Positions 46,776 to 56,464 are shown, counted from the stretch's first letter. The stretch is 64,000 nt of DNA from an uncultured Actinomycetes bacterium (GCA_937888775.1 CALAQT010000423.1:5409-69408), one strand, 5' to 3'. A program made the numbers and translations. Notes: generated by a model not told the origin, from the sequence alone.

Positions 46776-48566
46776 GTGCCGATCAGCGCCGATCTGCCGG
46801 CTGGACTCGCCGGCGAAACTCGCGGGCTCCGTGAGGAGAACCGCACGCTCTACGGCGTGATCAAGCTCGTGTCCTCTTCGCTTGAGCTGGCGCCGATGCT
46901 CCAGGGCGTGGTGGATCTGGCGACCGAGGCGACCGGTTGCCACGCGTGCTTCATCTACCTGCTGGCGGACGGCCGGCTGACGATCCGCGCGGCCTCGCCG
47001 GTGTTCGGAGAGGCGGTCGGTAACGTGCAGTTCTCCGTTCAGGAGGGGCTGACCGGCTGGGTGGCGCGCCACCGGACCCCCGAGTTCATCCGCGACCACG
47101 CGATGGATGACCCGCGGATGAAATTCGTGCCGCTGCTGCAGGAAGAACGCTTTCAGTCGATGGCGGCCGTGCCGATCCTGTCGCGCGCGGGGGAGACGAT
47201 CGGAGTGATCGTGCTGCACACCAAGGCGCCGCACGAGTTCGGCGAGGACACGCTGAAGCTGCTCGTGCACATCGCCTCGCTGGTCAGCGGCGCGATCGAG
47301 AACGCGCAGCTTTATGACCAGGAGCGCCGGCGCGTCGATGGTCTGACCCGCCTGTCAGCGCTCGCGCAGGAGGTCGCGGCCGCCACCAGCACCGCTGAGC
47401 TCGCGCCCGTGGTCGCGCGCGGGACTCGCCGTCTGCTGCACGCCCAGGTGTGCCAGCTGTACCGCCTCGAGGCCGACGGCAAGGGGCTGGTGCTGCTGGC
47501 CTCGATGCCCGAGACGGTGTCGGCACCATCGGCGCTGTCGGACGCCGGTGTGATGCTGGCGGCGCTCGATGGACGCGGCTCCCGGCCGGCGGCAGCGACG
47601 CTGTGGCCCGGGATGGACACCGCCGACCTGCTTGTCACGCCGCTGTCGGCCGGCGGCGAGCGAGTCGGGCTGCTGTGCGTGGGCTCGAATCCGGCTCAGG
47701 AGTTCAAGGACGAGGACGCCGAGATCGCCCGGGCCGTGGCCCACCTCGCGGCGGTCGCGATCAAGCGCGCCGAGCTGATCGAAGGACTGACCAACGCCAA
47801 CATCGTCAAGGACCTGTTCGAGGCGCTGGCGGCCGGCGCGACCGAATTCGCGGCGGCCAAGGCATCGGAGGTCCGCTGCGATCTGACCACCCCCTATCTG
47901 ATGGTGTGCGCCGAGCCCGCGGGTGGCCGTGAGCAGGCATCGGGCCAATGGCGGGCCGCCGCGGAGGTGCTCGGCCGCGGCCTCTCGGAGCTCTGCGCGC
48001 ACTCGGCGATCGAGGCCGGGCCAGGGCCGGTGCGCGCCGTGCTCGCACTCGGTACGACGCGCTCCCAGCAGGTCGAGACGGTCGTGAACGCCTGCCGCGA
48101 GCTGGGCCGGCGCAGCGGCGCGGCGATCGGGATCAGCGAACTGCGCCGGGCGCCCGCCGATTCCGCGCGCGCCTACCGGGAGGCGCTCGACGCGACCACG
48201 GTCGGCCGAGCGCTGCTGGCAGATGGCGGCGCGATCGCCTATTCGCAGGTCGGCGCCTACCGCTACCTGGTCCACATCGGCGCCGACGACGCGCCGCGTG
48301 ACCGGATGCGCGCTGCCGTCGATTTGCTGATCGCCTACGACGCCAAGCGCCGGACCGCCCTGCTCGACACCCTGGAGCGCTACCTGTCGGAGCGGCGCAG
48401 CGTGATCGAGAGCGCCCGAGCGCTGTTCATTCATCCCAACACGCTGCGACAGCGTCTGGGGCGCATCGAGGAGCTGACCGGTCTCAAGCTCGACGAGGAC
48501 GATCTTCTGTCGCTGGAGCTCGCGATCAAGTTGGCCCGCCTGCACCGGCGCCCGGCCGCGTCATGA
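46776..48566 (+). CDS. GAF-domain PucR-family transcriptional regulator
   Basis: 596 residues from GTG 46776. Two GAF domains (about 20-165 and 180-330; LTGWVARHRTPEFIRDHAMD, VGLLCVGSNPAQEF), a GGDEF-like/PucR middle region (AIGISELRRAPADSARAYRE), and the C-terminal PucR helix-turn-helix (YLSERRSVIESARALFIHPN, TLRQRLGRIEELTGL). Regulators of this shape control purine, amine or proline use. It is divergent from glnT, with a palindrome at 46742-46758, so it most likely controls glnT and possibly the whole 45-56 kb nitrogen module. Confidence 0.92.
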   Translation: MPISADLPAGLAGETRGLREENRTLYGVIKLVSSSLELAPMLQGVVDLATEATGCHACFIYLLADGRLTIRAASPVFGEAVGNVQFSVQEGLTGWVARHRTPEFIRDHAMDDPRMKFVPLLQEERFQSMAAVPILSRAGETIGVIVLHTKAPHEFGEDTLKLLVHIASLVSGAIENAQLYDQERRRVDGLTRLSALAQEVAAATSTAELAPVVARGTRRLLHAQVCQLYRLEADGKGLVLLASMPETVSAPSALSDAGVMLAALDGRGSRPAAATLWPGMDTADLLVTPLSAGGERVGLLCVGSNPAQEFKDEDAEIARAVAHLAAVAIKRAELIEGLTNANIVKDLFEALAAGATEFAAAKASEVRCDLTTPYLMVCAEPAGGREQASGQWRAAAEVLGRGLSELCAHSAIEAGPGPVRAVLALGTTRSQQVETVVNACRELGRRSGAAIGISELRRAPADSARAYREALDATTVGRALLADGGAIAYSQVGAYRYLVHIGADDAPRDRMRAAVDLLIAYDAKRRTALLDTLERYLSERRSVIESARALFIHPNTLRQRLGRIEELTGLKLDEDDLLSLELAIKLARLHRRPAAS

Positions 48567-48851
48567 ACCCCGGTTGACGCCGGCGCGAAACTTCGTGGCG
48601 CCGGGCACGTTGTGGTGGTCATGTCCGTCCACACGTCAATCGTCGCTGTACTCCGATCGGACAGCTGTGGTCAAGGGCGCGGTTCCGGCAGCGGGGCACT
48701 GGGTGGCGCGAGGGTCGACGGTGCGATTGTCGATCTCTCGCTGCCGCCCATAGCGCCGCCGCTGCGCCGTCAGGTGGCCGGAACTGATCGGCGGCGGTTT
48801 GAGGCTGCGTGTCTTTTCCGAATCAGTGGTGATGCGAGCGCGGACTTGACT

Positions 48852-49399
48852 TCAAAGCAGTTGCGACAGCTGCTGCGACGGCCTTGTGCACGCTGCCGTG
48901 GCGAGATTCGCTAGTTCGGCGACCGTGAGGCCGTCCCGGTGGTGATACAGCGGACTCTCGAAGTCATTGAGCAGGCAGGATGCCGGGCGATTCCGCGCAC
49001 CGAAGGTTCGGGCGAGGCGAGCGCTTGCTGCAGCGCCGCGAGCGCTGCACGCGCGTGTTTGACCTCAGATGCCTGCACGGGCAGGCGCGTGCTACGCCAT
49101 TGGGGCGGATGCTCGGCCTTCTCTAGAGCGCCGTCAATCGCAGCCACGAGGTGGCGCTTGACATGCTCGCTTTGAAGCTGCCGCGCCCGAGCCTGAAGCT
49201 CGGCCGACGTGTGGATGTCGACTCCGCCGGTTAGCTCCCGGTCAAGCTCGAACTGGTTCAACCACGCCTTCGCGGCCAGCGTCCGCCCCGCAATCGACTG
49301 CTCGGTAGATGACCGCGGGGAATGATGATGCGGCAGGTGTAGCTGAAGGTGCATCTCGCCTAATCGATGAATTGTGCCAATTGGCACGCAATCGCGCAA
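48852..49399 (-). pseudogene. conserved actinobacterial hypothetical protein, frameshifted
   Basis: Frame 1 (start uncertain, at or below 49399) has LDRELTGGVDIHTSAELQAR, QSEHVKRHLVAAIDGALEKA, then EVKHARAALAALQQALASPE. It breaks at about 48980, and the next frame continues CLLNDFESPLYHHRDGLTVA plus ELANL and stops at TGA 48852. Both parts match one family of small helical actinobacterial proteins (ending SPLYHGDGLTVAEL...). One base is missing in CGGCATCC. Function unknown. The 285 bases between the regulator stop and this gene hold no convincing coding sequence. Confidence 0.7.
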
Positions 49400-49440
49400 G
49401 CGTTTCCGCGGACGACTGGCGGTGCAGCGGACGACGCCGG

Positions 49441-49935
49441 TTAGTCGCCAGCTTCGTCTGACACCAGGAACACCGGTAGCTTGGCTCGTCTGCGCACGCG
49501 CTGGGGCTCCTGGGACCAGAGCATGTCGCGGATCAGGCGGTTGCGGTCCGGGTCGGCGGCCATCACGATCGCATCGCAGCCCTCCTTGGCCGCCTCGTCG
49601 CAGATCCGCTTGGTGGTCTTACGGGTGCCGAGCACCTGGCCATCGGCTTCGATGCCCTTGCGCCGCAGCCGCTTGACCGCGCTGGCGATGATCGCGCGCT
49701 GATCCTTCCATTCGGCCTTGGTGGGCAGCAGGCCCGGGTTGGGCATCCCGAACGCGACCCCGTGCACTCGCGCGATCGAGAACACGTGCACGCTGGCGCC
49801 GCCCGGCCGTGCCAGCTCGACCACGCGTGCGATCGCGGCGTCGGGGATCGGCCGTCCCTCGGATGCGAGCAGAATCCGCTGGAACGATTCCGTCTGCGAT
49901 GCCTTAGGTTGCCGCCTTGAGGCCACCGCACTCAC
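49441..49935 (-). CDS. universal stress protein
   Basis: 164 residues from GTG 49935, overlapping the permease stop (GTGA). UspA fold: FQRILLASEGRPIPDAAI, IVMAADPDRNRLIRDMLWSQ. The usual G-x2-G-x9-G ATP loop is replaced by ADPDRNRLIRD, so it likely does not bind ATP like UspF. Permease-Usp pairs are common; the Usp often modulates its transporter. Confidence 0.87.
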   Translation of the reverse strand: MSAVASRRQPKASQTESFQRILLASEGRPIPDAAIARVVELARPGGASVHVFSIARVHGVAFGMPNPGLLPTKAEWKDQRAIIASAVKRLRRKGIEADGQVLGTRKTTKRICDEAAKEGCDAIVMAADPDRNRLIRDMLWSQEPQRVRRRAKLPVFLVSDEAGD

Positions 49936-51479
49936 GGACTCGCCACCTCGGCGGCCGACGTGGCGGCGGTCGCCGGCGCGGTCGGCTCATTGCGCTTATC
50001 CCCGTGCTTGCGCCAGTAGTAGAGCGGCAGGTACATCAGCAGCACACCGATCCCGATGAAGTAGTACGGGAGTGTCTTGCGCCCGGCCGCGTTGCACGAG
50101 CAACTCGCATAGACGGGGCCGCCGTAGAAGTAGATGATCGCAAACAGGGCGGCCATCGCCAGAGCGACGTACTTCATCCATTCCGGCAGCTTGAATGGTC
50201 GCCGGAGGTTCGGCCGGTGCTTGCGCAGCAGGTAGTAGCCGATCAACACCGGGATGAACGAGGCCAGGTAGCCGACGTTGGAGAACGTGTAGATCTCGAC
50301 CGCCCCGCCCGCGAACACAACCAGGATCGAGCAGGCCACGTTGAAGATCATCGAGTAGTCCGGAACGCCGTGCCGGTTGACGTGCTGGAAGAAGCGGGGG
50401 AACTGCCCGTCGGTCGACATCTGATGCAGCGAGCGCGCGGTCCCGGTGATCGCATTGAGCGCCGACAGGACCAGCGCCAGGATCAGCATGATCGCGATCA
50501 GCCAGTTGAGTAGGTTGCTCCCGGCCCCGGCGCCGAACACCTTGGAGGCGAAGTGGACGAAGATCGTCTTGGGGTCGACGAGCGCCGTGTTGCCGAGCGC
50601 CTTGTTGCCGAGCACGATCACGAACGCGACGGGGATCATCACGTAGATGAACAGGCCGTAGCCGCCCTCGAGGTTCATCGCGATCTTTGCGTCGCGGTCC
50701 GGGTTGCGCGTCTCGCCGATGTAGCACGCGGCCGCCTCCATCGCGATCACGTTCCAGGTCAACAGGAACGAGAACGCAATCGCCAACGTGAGCCAGCCGT
50801 GATGGAACTGGCTGGCGAAGAAGCCGGTCCCGTCGGTGTGGCGGAAGTGGAACAGCTGGCCGAAGCTGACGACCGAGGGGTGGAAGATCCAAGCGATGGC
50901 CAGGAACGTCAGCGGGATCATCGACAGGAACGCGAGCGTGGTCGCGAACACGGTGCCGAAGCGCAGTCCCAGCAGGGCGGGGATGAACAGCAGCAGGATC
51001 CCGACGATCGAGATCGCGAGCGTCCACCAGGCGATCGGCGTGTTGATCGGGGTGAATCCGGCCGTCGAGAGGTTGAAGCGGTCGACGATGTAGAACGAGG
51101 CGAGGATCATGTTCAGCGGCGCAACGGGGAACCAGCCAAGCCAGTAAGCCCACGCCGTGAAACCGTTGATGTGCTCCGCCAGGCGGGGCCAGCGGTCCTT
51201 GTAGGCCGGGTAAGCGTAGGACGGCGAGCCGCCGGCGCGGTCGGGCATCATCGCCGAGAGCTCGGCCAGGAACAGGCAAAGGACGTAGCCGCAGAAGGTG
51301 ATCACGAAGATGATCGGAATCGACGCCGCACCGAGCGAGGTCACCATCACCGGCGCAATCCCCGTTACGAGGATCGTCCCCGCGAGCCCGATCACGAACG
51401 CACCCCACCAGTTCGTGGTCTTGGGAAGTCCGGCAGCTTCGTATACGAGCTCGTCGTGCTCCGGTGGAACGCCGGCCAT
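49932..51479 (-). CDS. APC-family amino acid/amine permease
   Basis: 515 residues from ATG 51479 with GGAGGG upstream. About 13 hydrophobic segments and the APC consensus: GLAGTILVTGIAPVMVTSLG, LAELSAMMPDRAGGSPSYAY (conserved AELxxxxPxxGG), ETRNPDRDAKIAMNLEGGYG and NAITGTARSLHQMSTDGQFP. Likely imports an amino acid or amine by proton symport. Lies between glnT and glxBCD, so it is the presumptive transporter for the substrate of that module. Divergent from the second DUF294 gene. Confidence 0.93.
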   Translation of the reverse strand: MAGVPPEHDELVYEAAGLPKTTNWWGAFVIGLAGTILVTGIAPVMVTSLGAASIPIIFVITFCGYVLCLFLAELSAMMPDRAGGSPSYAYPAYKDRWPRLAEHINGFTAWAYWLGWFPVAPLNMILASFYIVDRFNLSTAGFTPINTPIAWWTLAISIVGILLLFIPALLGLRFGTVFATTLAFLSMIPLTFLAIAWIFHPSVVSFGQLFHFRHTDGTGFFASQFHHGWLTLAIAFSFLLTWNVIAMEAAACYIGETRNPDRDAKIAMNLEGGYGLFIYVMIPVAFVIVLGNKALGNTALVDPKTIFVHFASKVFGAGAGSNLLNWLIAIMLILALVLSALNAITGTARSLHQMSTDGQFPRFFQHVNRHGVPDYSMIFNVACSILVVFAGGAVEIYTFSNVGYLASFIPVLIGYYLLRKHRPNLRRPFKLPEWMKYVALAMAALFAIIYFYGGPVYASCSCNAAGRKTLPYYFIGIGVLLMYLPLYYWRKHGDKRNEPTAPATAATSAAEVASP

Positions 51480-51575
51480 TAGCCCTCCTGGTCCGCTTGT
51501 ATTTGCCGCTGGTTAGGCTGACACGTCATCGGTAGGTCACCAAGGCGCGATGCGAACACAATTGGCGGCCGCGAC

Positions 51576-53393
51576 ATGGAGCACTTGGACACATTCCTCG
51601 CTCATTACCCTCCGTTCGACGGGATCGGCCCTGAACTGCTGAACGCGCTGGTCGCCGAGGTCGAAGTTCGCAGCCAGGCGTCGGGCGAGCTGGTGCTCGT
51701 CGAGGACGGGCTGCCGGCCACCGGATTGTGGGTGCTGCTCACCGGATCGATGGACCTCGTACACGAGGGGGCGGTGATCCAGGTGCTCGAACCGGGGGAA
51801 TGCTTCGGGCATCCGTCCTTGCTTTCGGGGATGGCGCCGGCGTTCACCGTGCGCGCCCGTGAGCCGTGCACCTGCGCGCTGTTCGGCGCCGAGACCGGGC
51901 GCCGGGCGCTGGGGACGCAGGCGGGGGCAGCCTATGTGGCTGCGACGATGCGAAAGCGCCTCACGCGCATCGGCCACACCGCCCATGGACTGCTTGACGT
52001 CGGCACCACGCCGGTGTCGGCGATCATGCGTCCGGCGACGTTCTGCGAGGGCGACGAGTCGGTGCGGAGGGCCGCGGGTCGGCTGGGGGAAGAGGGGATC
52101 TCGGCGCTGCTGGTGCGTCTGGCGGACGGCGAGATCGGGATCGTGACCGACGCCGACGTGCGTCTGAAGGTCGTCTCTGAGCGCGTGTCGCTCGACGCGT
52201 CGGTCGCAACGATCGCGCGGGCCCCGGTGCCGACGGTGCCGGTTGGCCAGCTGGCGATCGAGGCCACCGTTGACATGCTGGCGGCGAGCACCGAGCAGGT
52301 CGCGGTGCTCGACGGCGACCGGATCTGCGGGCTGTTGTCCGCCGCCGATCTGCTGGGGCTCGACGCGCGCAGCCCGATCGCCCTGCGCCACACGATCCTG
52401 GGAGCCGCCGACGAGGAGCTACTGGTCCGGGCGGCATCGCATCTGCCGCGGCTGTTCGTGGCGCTGGCCCGGGCCGGCGTGCCCTCACGCGACCTTGGGC
52501 GCGTGCTGAGCCTGCAACACGACGCGGTGGTGGCGCGGCTGGTCGACTTCTCGATCTGGAAACACGGTCAGGCGCCGCTGCCGTGGGCGTGGCTGGACCT
52601 CGGCAGCGCCGCCCGACGGGAGTTCACGCTCGCCTCCGACCAGGACAACGCGCTGGCCTACGCCACCCCGCTGCCGAACGAGGCGGCTGACGTGGACGCG
52701 TACTTCCAGCGGTTGGGGTCCGACATCAACCAGGGCCTGGCACGGTGCGGGATCGGCGCCGACAACAACGGCGTGATGGCCGGCGACCGCCGCTGGCGGA
52801 TGTCCAAGACCGACTGGATCAAGACCTTCGACGAGTGCCTGCGCGAGCCCGACGAGTCGCATCTGATCCGCGCCACCGTCGCATTTGACTTCCGGCCGAC
52901 CGCGGGCGGCCTGCAGCTGGGGGCCGAGCTCGCCGGCCGGATCCGCGCCGCTCGTGAGTACCCGCAGTTCATGCGCCTGTTGGCCCGGAGTGCATCCGGC
53001 TTCCAGGTCGCGCTGGGGTTCCGCGGGCAGCTGGCCACCGAGCGCCAGGGCGACGCGGCCGGGCGGCTGGACATCAAGCGGGGCGCCATCATCCCGCTGG
53101 TCAACCTGGTCCGCTATCACGCGTTGGCTAACGGGGTCTCGATCTCACCGACGCTCGACCGGCTCGAAGCGGTCGCCAGCGCTGGGGGGCTCGAGCCTGC
53201 TCTCAAGGAGGCGCTGGCCGAGGCCTTTGAGGTGATCACGCGGCTGCGCTTCGAGCATCACGCCGAGCTGATCGCGGCCGGGACGCCCGCCGACAACCTG
53301 ATCGACCCGGGGGCGTTGCCGCCGATCGCCCGGACCGAGCTGCGCGAGGCGCTGCTGGTCGTCCGGCGCGCGCAGAAGCGGCTCTTGGTGTGA
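51576..53393 (+). CDS. cNMP-binding/CBS/DUF294 nucleotidyltransferase-like protein (intact active site)
   Basis: 605 residues from ATG 51576. cNMP-binding fold at about 10-120 (VIQVLEPGECFGHPSLLSGM), CBS pair at about 140-260 (RLADGEIGIVTDADVRLKVV), DUF294 nucleotidyltransferase at about 290-430 with LGSAARREFTLASDQDNALA carrying the full GSx2RxEx4SDQDN motif and NNGVMAGDRRWRMSKTDW, then the DUF294 helical substrate-binding domain (450-600). Paralog of the 42816 gene but with intact catalytic residues. Expected to transfer a nucleotide in response to cNMP or adenosyl ligand. Starts the transcript that may run into glxB. Confidence 0.92.
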   Translation: MEHLDTFLAHYPPFDGIGPELLNALVAEVEVRSQASGELVLVEDGLPATGLWVLLTGSMDLVHEGAVIQVLEPGECFGHPSLLSGMAPAFTVRAREPCTCALFGAETGRRALGTQAGAAYVAATMRKRLTRIGHTAHGLLDVGTTPVSAIMRPATFCEGDESVRRAAGRLGEEGISALLVRLADGEIGIVTDADVRLKVVSERVSLDASVATIARAPVPTVPVGQLAIEATVDMLAASTEQVAVLDGDRICGLLSAADLLGLDARSPIALRHTILGAADEELLVRAASHLPRLFVALARAGVPSRDLGRVLSLQHDAVVARLVDFSIWKHGQAPLPWAWLDLGSAARREFTLASDQDNALAYATPLPNEAADVDAYFQRLGSDINQGLARCGIGADNNGVMAGDRRWRMSKTDWIKTFDECLREPDESHLIRATVAFDFRPTAGGLQLGAELAGRIRAAREYPQFMRLLARSASGFQVALGFRGQLATERQGDAAGRLDIKRGAIIPLVNLVRYHALANGVSISPTLDRLEAVASAGGLEPALKEALAEAFEVITRLRFEHHAELIAAGTPADNLIDPGALPPIARTELREALLVVRRAQKRLLV

Positions 53394-53458
53394 ACGCCAT
53401 GCGCCGGGTGGCGCCGGCCACGCTGTAGCGCCAGACACCACAATCGGAGACGAAAGTG

Positions 53459-53491
53459 TGCCCGCGGGAACCATTGGAGCGGCCGCGGGCA
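53459..53491 (+). promoter_or_regulatory. 9-bp perfect stem-loop in the glxB leader
   Basis: TGCCCGCGG and CCGCGGGCA pair around a 15-base loop, ending 18 bases before the glxB ATG. Position allows control of translation initiation or of transcript 5' stability. I do not recognise any known riboswitch in it. Confidence 0.55.
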
Positions 53492-53509
53492 GGCTCTAGG
53501 CTGGTTTGC

Positions 53510-54418
53510 ATGTGTGGAATAGCAGGCCTGTACACGAAGTCAGACGGGCTGCATGACCAACTTGGTGAGCATTTGTCAAAGATGCTCGAGCAGCTTTCGT
53601 TTCGCGGCCCGGACAGCGCCGGGGTGGCGTTCTACCGGGATCCTGCTCCCGAGGGCTCATGCAAGGTGACGCTGCACTCGGCGGCGCAGGACCCGGGCTG
53701 GAATGACGTCGGAGCTCAGCTGCGCCGTGAGTTCGGGGCCGCTTCGCCGCCGCAGGTCCGCGCCACCCACGCTACGTTCGTGATCGAAGCGCAAGCCGAG
53801 CAGGTGCAGTCCTGGCTGCTGGACCACCGGCCCGAGCTGACCCTGATGAGTGCCGGGCGCTCGATCGAGATCTACAAGGCCGCCGGGCCCCCGCAGGAGT
53901 TCATCAAGCGATTCGAGCTGGCCAGCATCGGCGGCAGTCACGCGCTCGGCCACACCCGGATGGCCACCGAAAGCCGCGTCACCACCGAGCACTCGCATCC
54001 GTTCTCCACCGGACTTGACCTGTGCCTGGTGCACAACGGTTCGCTTTCGAATCACAACAGCCTGCGGCGCGCGCTGGCCAGGGAGGGCATCCGCTTTCAG
54101 ACCGACAACGACACCGAAGTTGCGGCCGGCTATTTGACCTGGCGCATGCGCGAGGGTGCGACGCTGGAGCAGGCGCTGGAGGGCTGCATGGACGACCTCG
54201 ACGGGTTCTACACGTTCGCGGTTGGCACTGGCGAGGGCTTTGCCGTGCTGCGTGACCCGATCGCCTGCAAGCCGGCGGTGATGGCCGAGACCGACGAGTG
54301 GGTGGCGATGGCGTCTGAGTACCGGGCGATCGCGGTTCTGCCGGGCGCCGAGGATGCGGTCACCTGGGAGCCTGAGCCTGGCCGGGTATACAGCTGGGGC
54401 AGGGCTCTGGTGGCGTGA
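53510..54418 (+). CDS. glxB: class II glutamine amidotransferase, GlxB/MgsA-like
   Basis: 302 residues from ATG 53510. N-terminal nucleophile Cys2 in MCGIAGLYTK as in Ntn glutaminases, followed by GRSIEIYK, GHTRMATESRVTTEHSHPFS (substrate loop) and the rest of the GAT fold. In N-methylglutamate synthase and in the glx cluster it is the glutaminase subunit that channels ammonia to the synthase barrel. Coupled by ATG overlap to the next subunit. Confidence 0.92.
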   Translation: MCGIAGLYTKSDGLHDQLGEHLSKMLEQLSFRGPDSAGVAFYRDPAPEGSCKVTLHSAAQDPGWNDVGAQLRREFGAASPPQVRATHATFVIEAQAEQVQSWLLDHRPELTLMSAGRSIEIYKAAGPPQEFIKRFELASIGGSHALGHTRMATESRVTTEHSHPFSTGLDLCLVHNGSLSNHNSLRRALAREGIRFQTDNDTEVAAGYLTWRMREGATLEQALEGCMDDLDGFYTFAVGTGEGFAVLRDPIACKPAVMAETDEWVAMASEYRAIAVLPGAEDAVTWEPEPGRVYSWGRALVA

Positions 54419-55122
54419 TGGCCACTCCGGATTTAGTCAGCGGCTCAGCGCTGTCATTTGATCTCAGCATCGACAGCGTGCGCCAGCTAAACCGGCGCCT
54501 GCACGAAGGCGAGCCGGCGGGTCTGGTCCGGGTTCTGAACCCGGCCGGGCGCCACGCCATCGCCGTCGGGCTCGATGCCCCCTACGAGGTCGAGATCGAG
54601 GGGCACGTCGGCTACTACTGCGCCGGCATGAACAAGCACGCCACGGTTCGCATCCACGGCAACTGCGGCGTCGGCGTGGCCGAGAACATGATGTCGGGCA
54701 GCGTCGTGGTGCAAGGCAGCGCCAGCCAGTCGGCCGGCGCGACCGCGCGCGGGGGCCTGCTGGTGATCCATGGCGACGCGTCGGCGCGGTGCGGGATCTC
54801 GCTCAAGGGTGCGGACATCGTGGTGGCCGGATCGGTCGGTCACATGAGCGCGTTCATGGCCCAGCGCGGCAGCCTGGTGGTGTGCGGAGATGCGGGCGAG
54901 TCACTGGGCGACTCCCTGTATGAGGCGCGGCTTTACGTGCGCGGAGCGGTGGCCGGCCTCGGTGCCGACTGCATAGAGAAGGAACTGCGTGAAGAGCATC
55001 TGGCCCAGTTGTGCGAGCTGCTGGCGCGCGCGGAGATCGTTGCCGACCCCTTGGAGTTTCGCCGCTACGGATCTGCGCGCCAGCTCTACAACTTCCATGT
55101 CGACAACCTGGGGAGCTACTGA
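54418..55122 (+). CDS. glxC: glutamate-synthase GXGXG-domain subunit, GlxC/MgsB-like
   Basis: 234 residues from ATG 54418 (overlaps glxB TGA). Repeated GxGxG-type beta-helix typical of the GltB C-terminal domain: GNCGVGVAENMMSGSVVVQG, GGLLVIHGDASARCGISLKG, GADIVVAGSVGHMSAFMAQ. Structural subunit bridging the glutaminase and FMN barrel. One base separates it from glxD. Confidence 0.92.
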   Translation: MATPDLVSGSALSFDLSIDSVRQLNRRLHEGEPAGLVRVLNPAGRHAIAVGLDAPYEVEIEGHVGYYCAGMNKHATVRIHGNCGVGVAENMMSGSVVVQGSASQSAGATARGGLLVIHGDASARCGISLKGADIVVAGSVGHMSAFMAQRGSLVVCGDAGESLGDSLYEARLYVRGAVAGLGADCIEKELREEHLAQLCELLARAEIVADPLEFRRYGSARQLYNFHVDNLGSY

Positions 55123-55123
55123 C

Positions 55124-56464
55124 ATGAGCGCTTCGGCCAGCAGCGCCTGGCGCCCGGTGCTGCGCGAGTCCGCGACCTTTGATCGCACCGTCATCGCCGA
55201 GATCCAGCGGGCCGCGCGTGAGGGGATGTACGACATCCGCGGCTTCGGTGCCAAGCGGCGCGTGCCGCATTTCGACGACCTGCTGTTCCTGGGCGCCAGC
55301 GTGTCGCGCTATCCGCTGGAGGGCTATCGCGAGCGCTGCTCCACCGAGGTCGTGATCGGCACCCGGTTCGCGCGCGAGCCGATCAAGCTCGACATCCCGA
55401 TCACGGTGGCGGGGATGAGCTTCGGGGCGCTATCGGGTCCGGCCAAGGAGGCGCTGGGCCGGGGTGCAACCGAGGTCGGCACGAGCACGACGACCGGCGA
55501 CGGCGGGATGACTCCGGAGGAGCGCGAGCACTCTCGTACGCTGGTCTACCAGCTACTGCCCTCCCGTTACGGGATGAATCCCGACGACCTGCGCCGCGCG
55601 GACGCGATCGAGGTGGTCGTCGGTCAGGGCGCCAAGCCCGGCGGCGGTGGGATGCTGCTGGGCCACAAGATCTCTGATCGGGTCGCCGAGATGCGAGACC
55701 TACCCAAGGGCATCGATCAGCGCAGCGCCTGCCGGCACCCCGACTGGACCGGGCCCGACGATCTGGAGATCAAGATCGAGGAGCTGCGTGAGATCACCGA
55801 CTGGCGGATCCCGATCTACATCAAGGTCGGCGCCAGCCGCCCCTACTACGACGTCGCGCTGGCGGTCAAGGCCGGCGCTGACGCGATCGTGCTCGACGGC
55901 ATGCAGGGCGGCACCGCGGCCACCCAGGAGGTGTTCATCGAGCACGTCGGGATCCCGATCCTCGCCGCGATTCCCCAGGCGGTGCAGTCGCTGGTCGATC
56001 TCGGCCTGCACCGCGAGGTGCAACTGATCGTCTCCGGCGGTATACGCACGGGAGCCGACGTCGCCAAGGCGCTGGCGCTCGGCGCCGACGCGGTCTCGAT
56101 CGGCGTCGCCGCGCTAATCGCGCTGGGCGACAACGCTCCCGAGCACGAATCTGACTACGAAGACATCGGCTCGTCGGCGGGCTATTACGACGACTGGCAG
56201 GCTGGCCTGGACCCGGCCGGCATCTCGACCCAGGATCCCGAGCTGGCGGCGCGCCTTGACCCGGTGGAGGGCGGCCGGCGGCTGGCCAACTATCTGCGCA
56301 CCCTGACGCTGGAGACCCAGACGCTGGCGCGCGCCTGCGGTAAGTCCCACGTGCACAACCTCGAGCCCGAGGATCTGGTGGCGCTGACGATCGAGGCCGC
56401 CGCGATGGCCAAGGTACCGCTGGCCGGGACCACCTGGATCCCGGGGCTGGAGGGCTCCAAGTAG
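55124..56464 (+). CDS. glxD: FMN-binding glutamate synthase-type subunit, GlxD/MgsC-like
   Basis: 446 residues from ATG 55124. TIM-barrel FMN domain of the glutamate synthase large subunit: VAGMSFGALSGPAKEALGRG, VVVGQGAKPGGGGMLLGHKI, YIKVGASRPYYDVALAVKAG, and the FMN-phosphate loop QLIVSGGIRTGADVAKALAL. The [3Fe-4S] cysteines of true GltB are mostly absent, as in N-methylglutamate synthase. The trio glxBCD therefore makes a glutamate (or N-substituted glutamate) from 2-oxoglutarate-type acceptors with glutamine as donor. Confidence 0.93.
   Translation: MSASASSAWRPVLRESATFDRTVIAEIQRAAREGMYDIRGFGAKRRVPHFDDLLFLGASVSRYPLEGYRERCSTEVVIGTRFAREPIKLDIPITVAGMSFGALSGPAKEALGRGATEVGTSTTTGDGGMTPEEREHSRTLVYQLLPSRYGMNPDDLRRADAIEVVVGQGAKPGGGGMLLGHKISDRVAEMRDLPKGIDQRSACRHPDWTGPDDLEIKIEELREITDWRIPIYIKVGASRPYYDVALAVKAGADAIVLDGMQGGTAATQEVFIEHVGIPILAAIPQAVQSLVDLGLHREVQLIVSGGIRTGADVAKALALGADAVSIGVAALIALGDNAPEHESDYEDIGSSAGYYDDWQAGLDPAGISTQDPELAARLDPVEGGRRLANYLRTLTLETQTLARACGKSHVHNLEPEDLVALTIEAAAMAKVPLAGTTWIPGLEGSK

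Noticed and set aside
48612..48914. 100-codon plus-strand frame upstream of the frameshifted hypothetical gene
   Set aside because: Overlaps the 3' end of the family-matching minus-strand gene; its composition is not protein-like.
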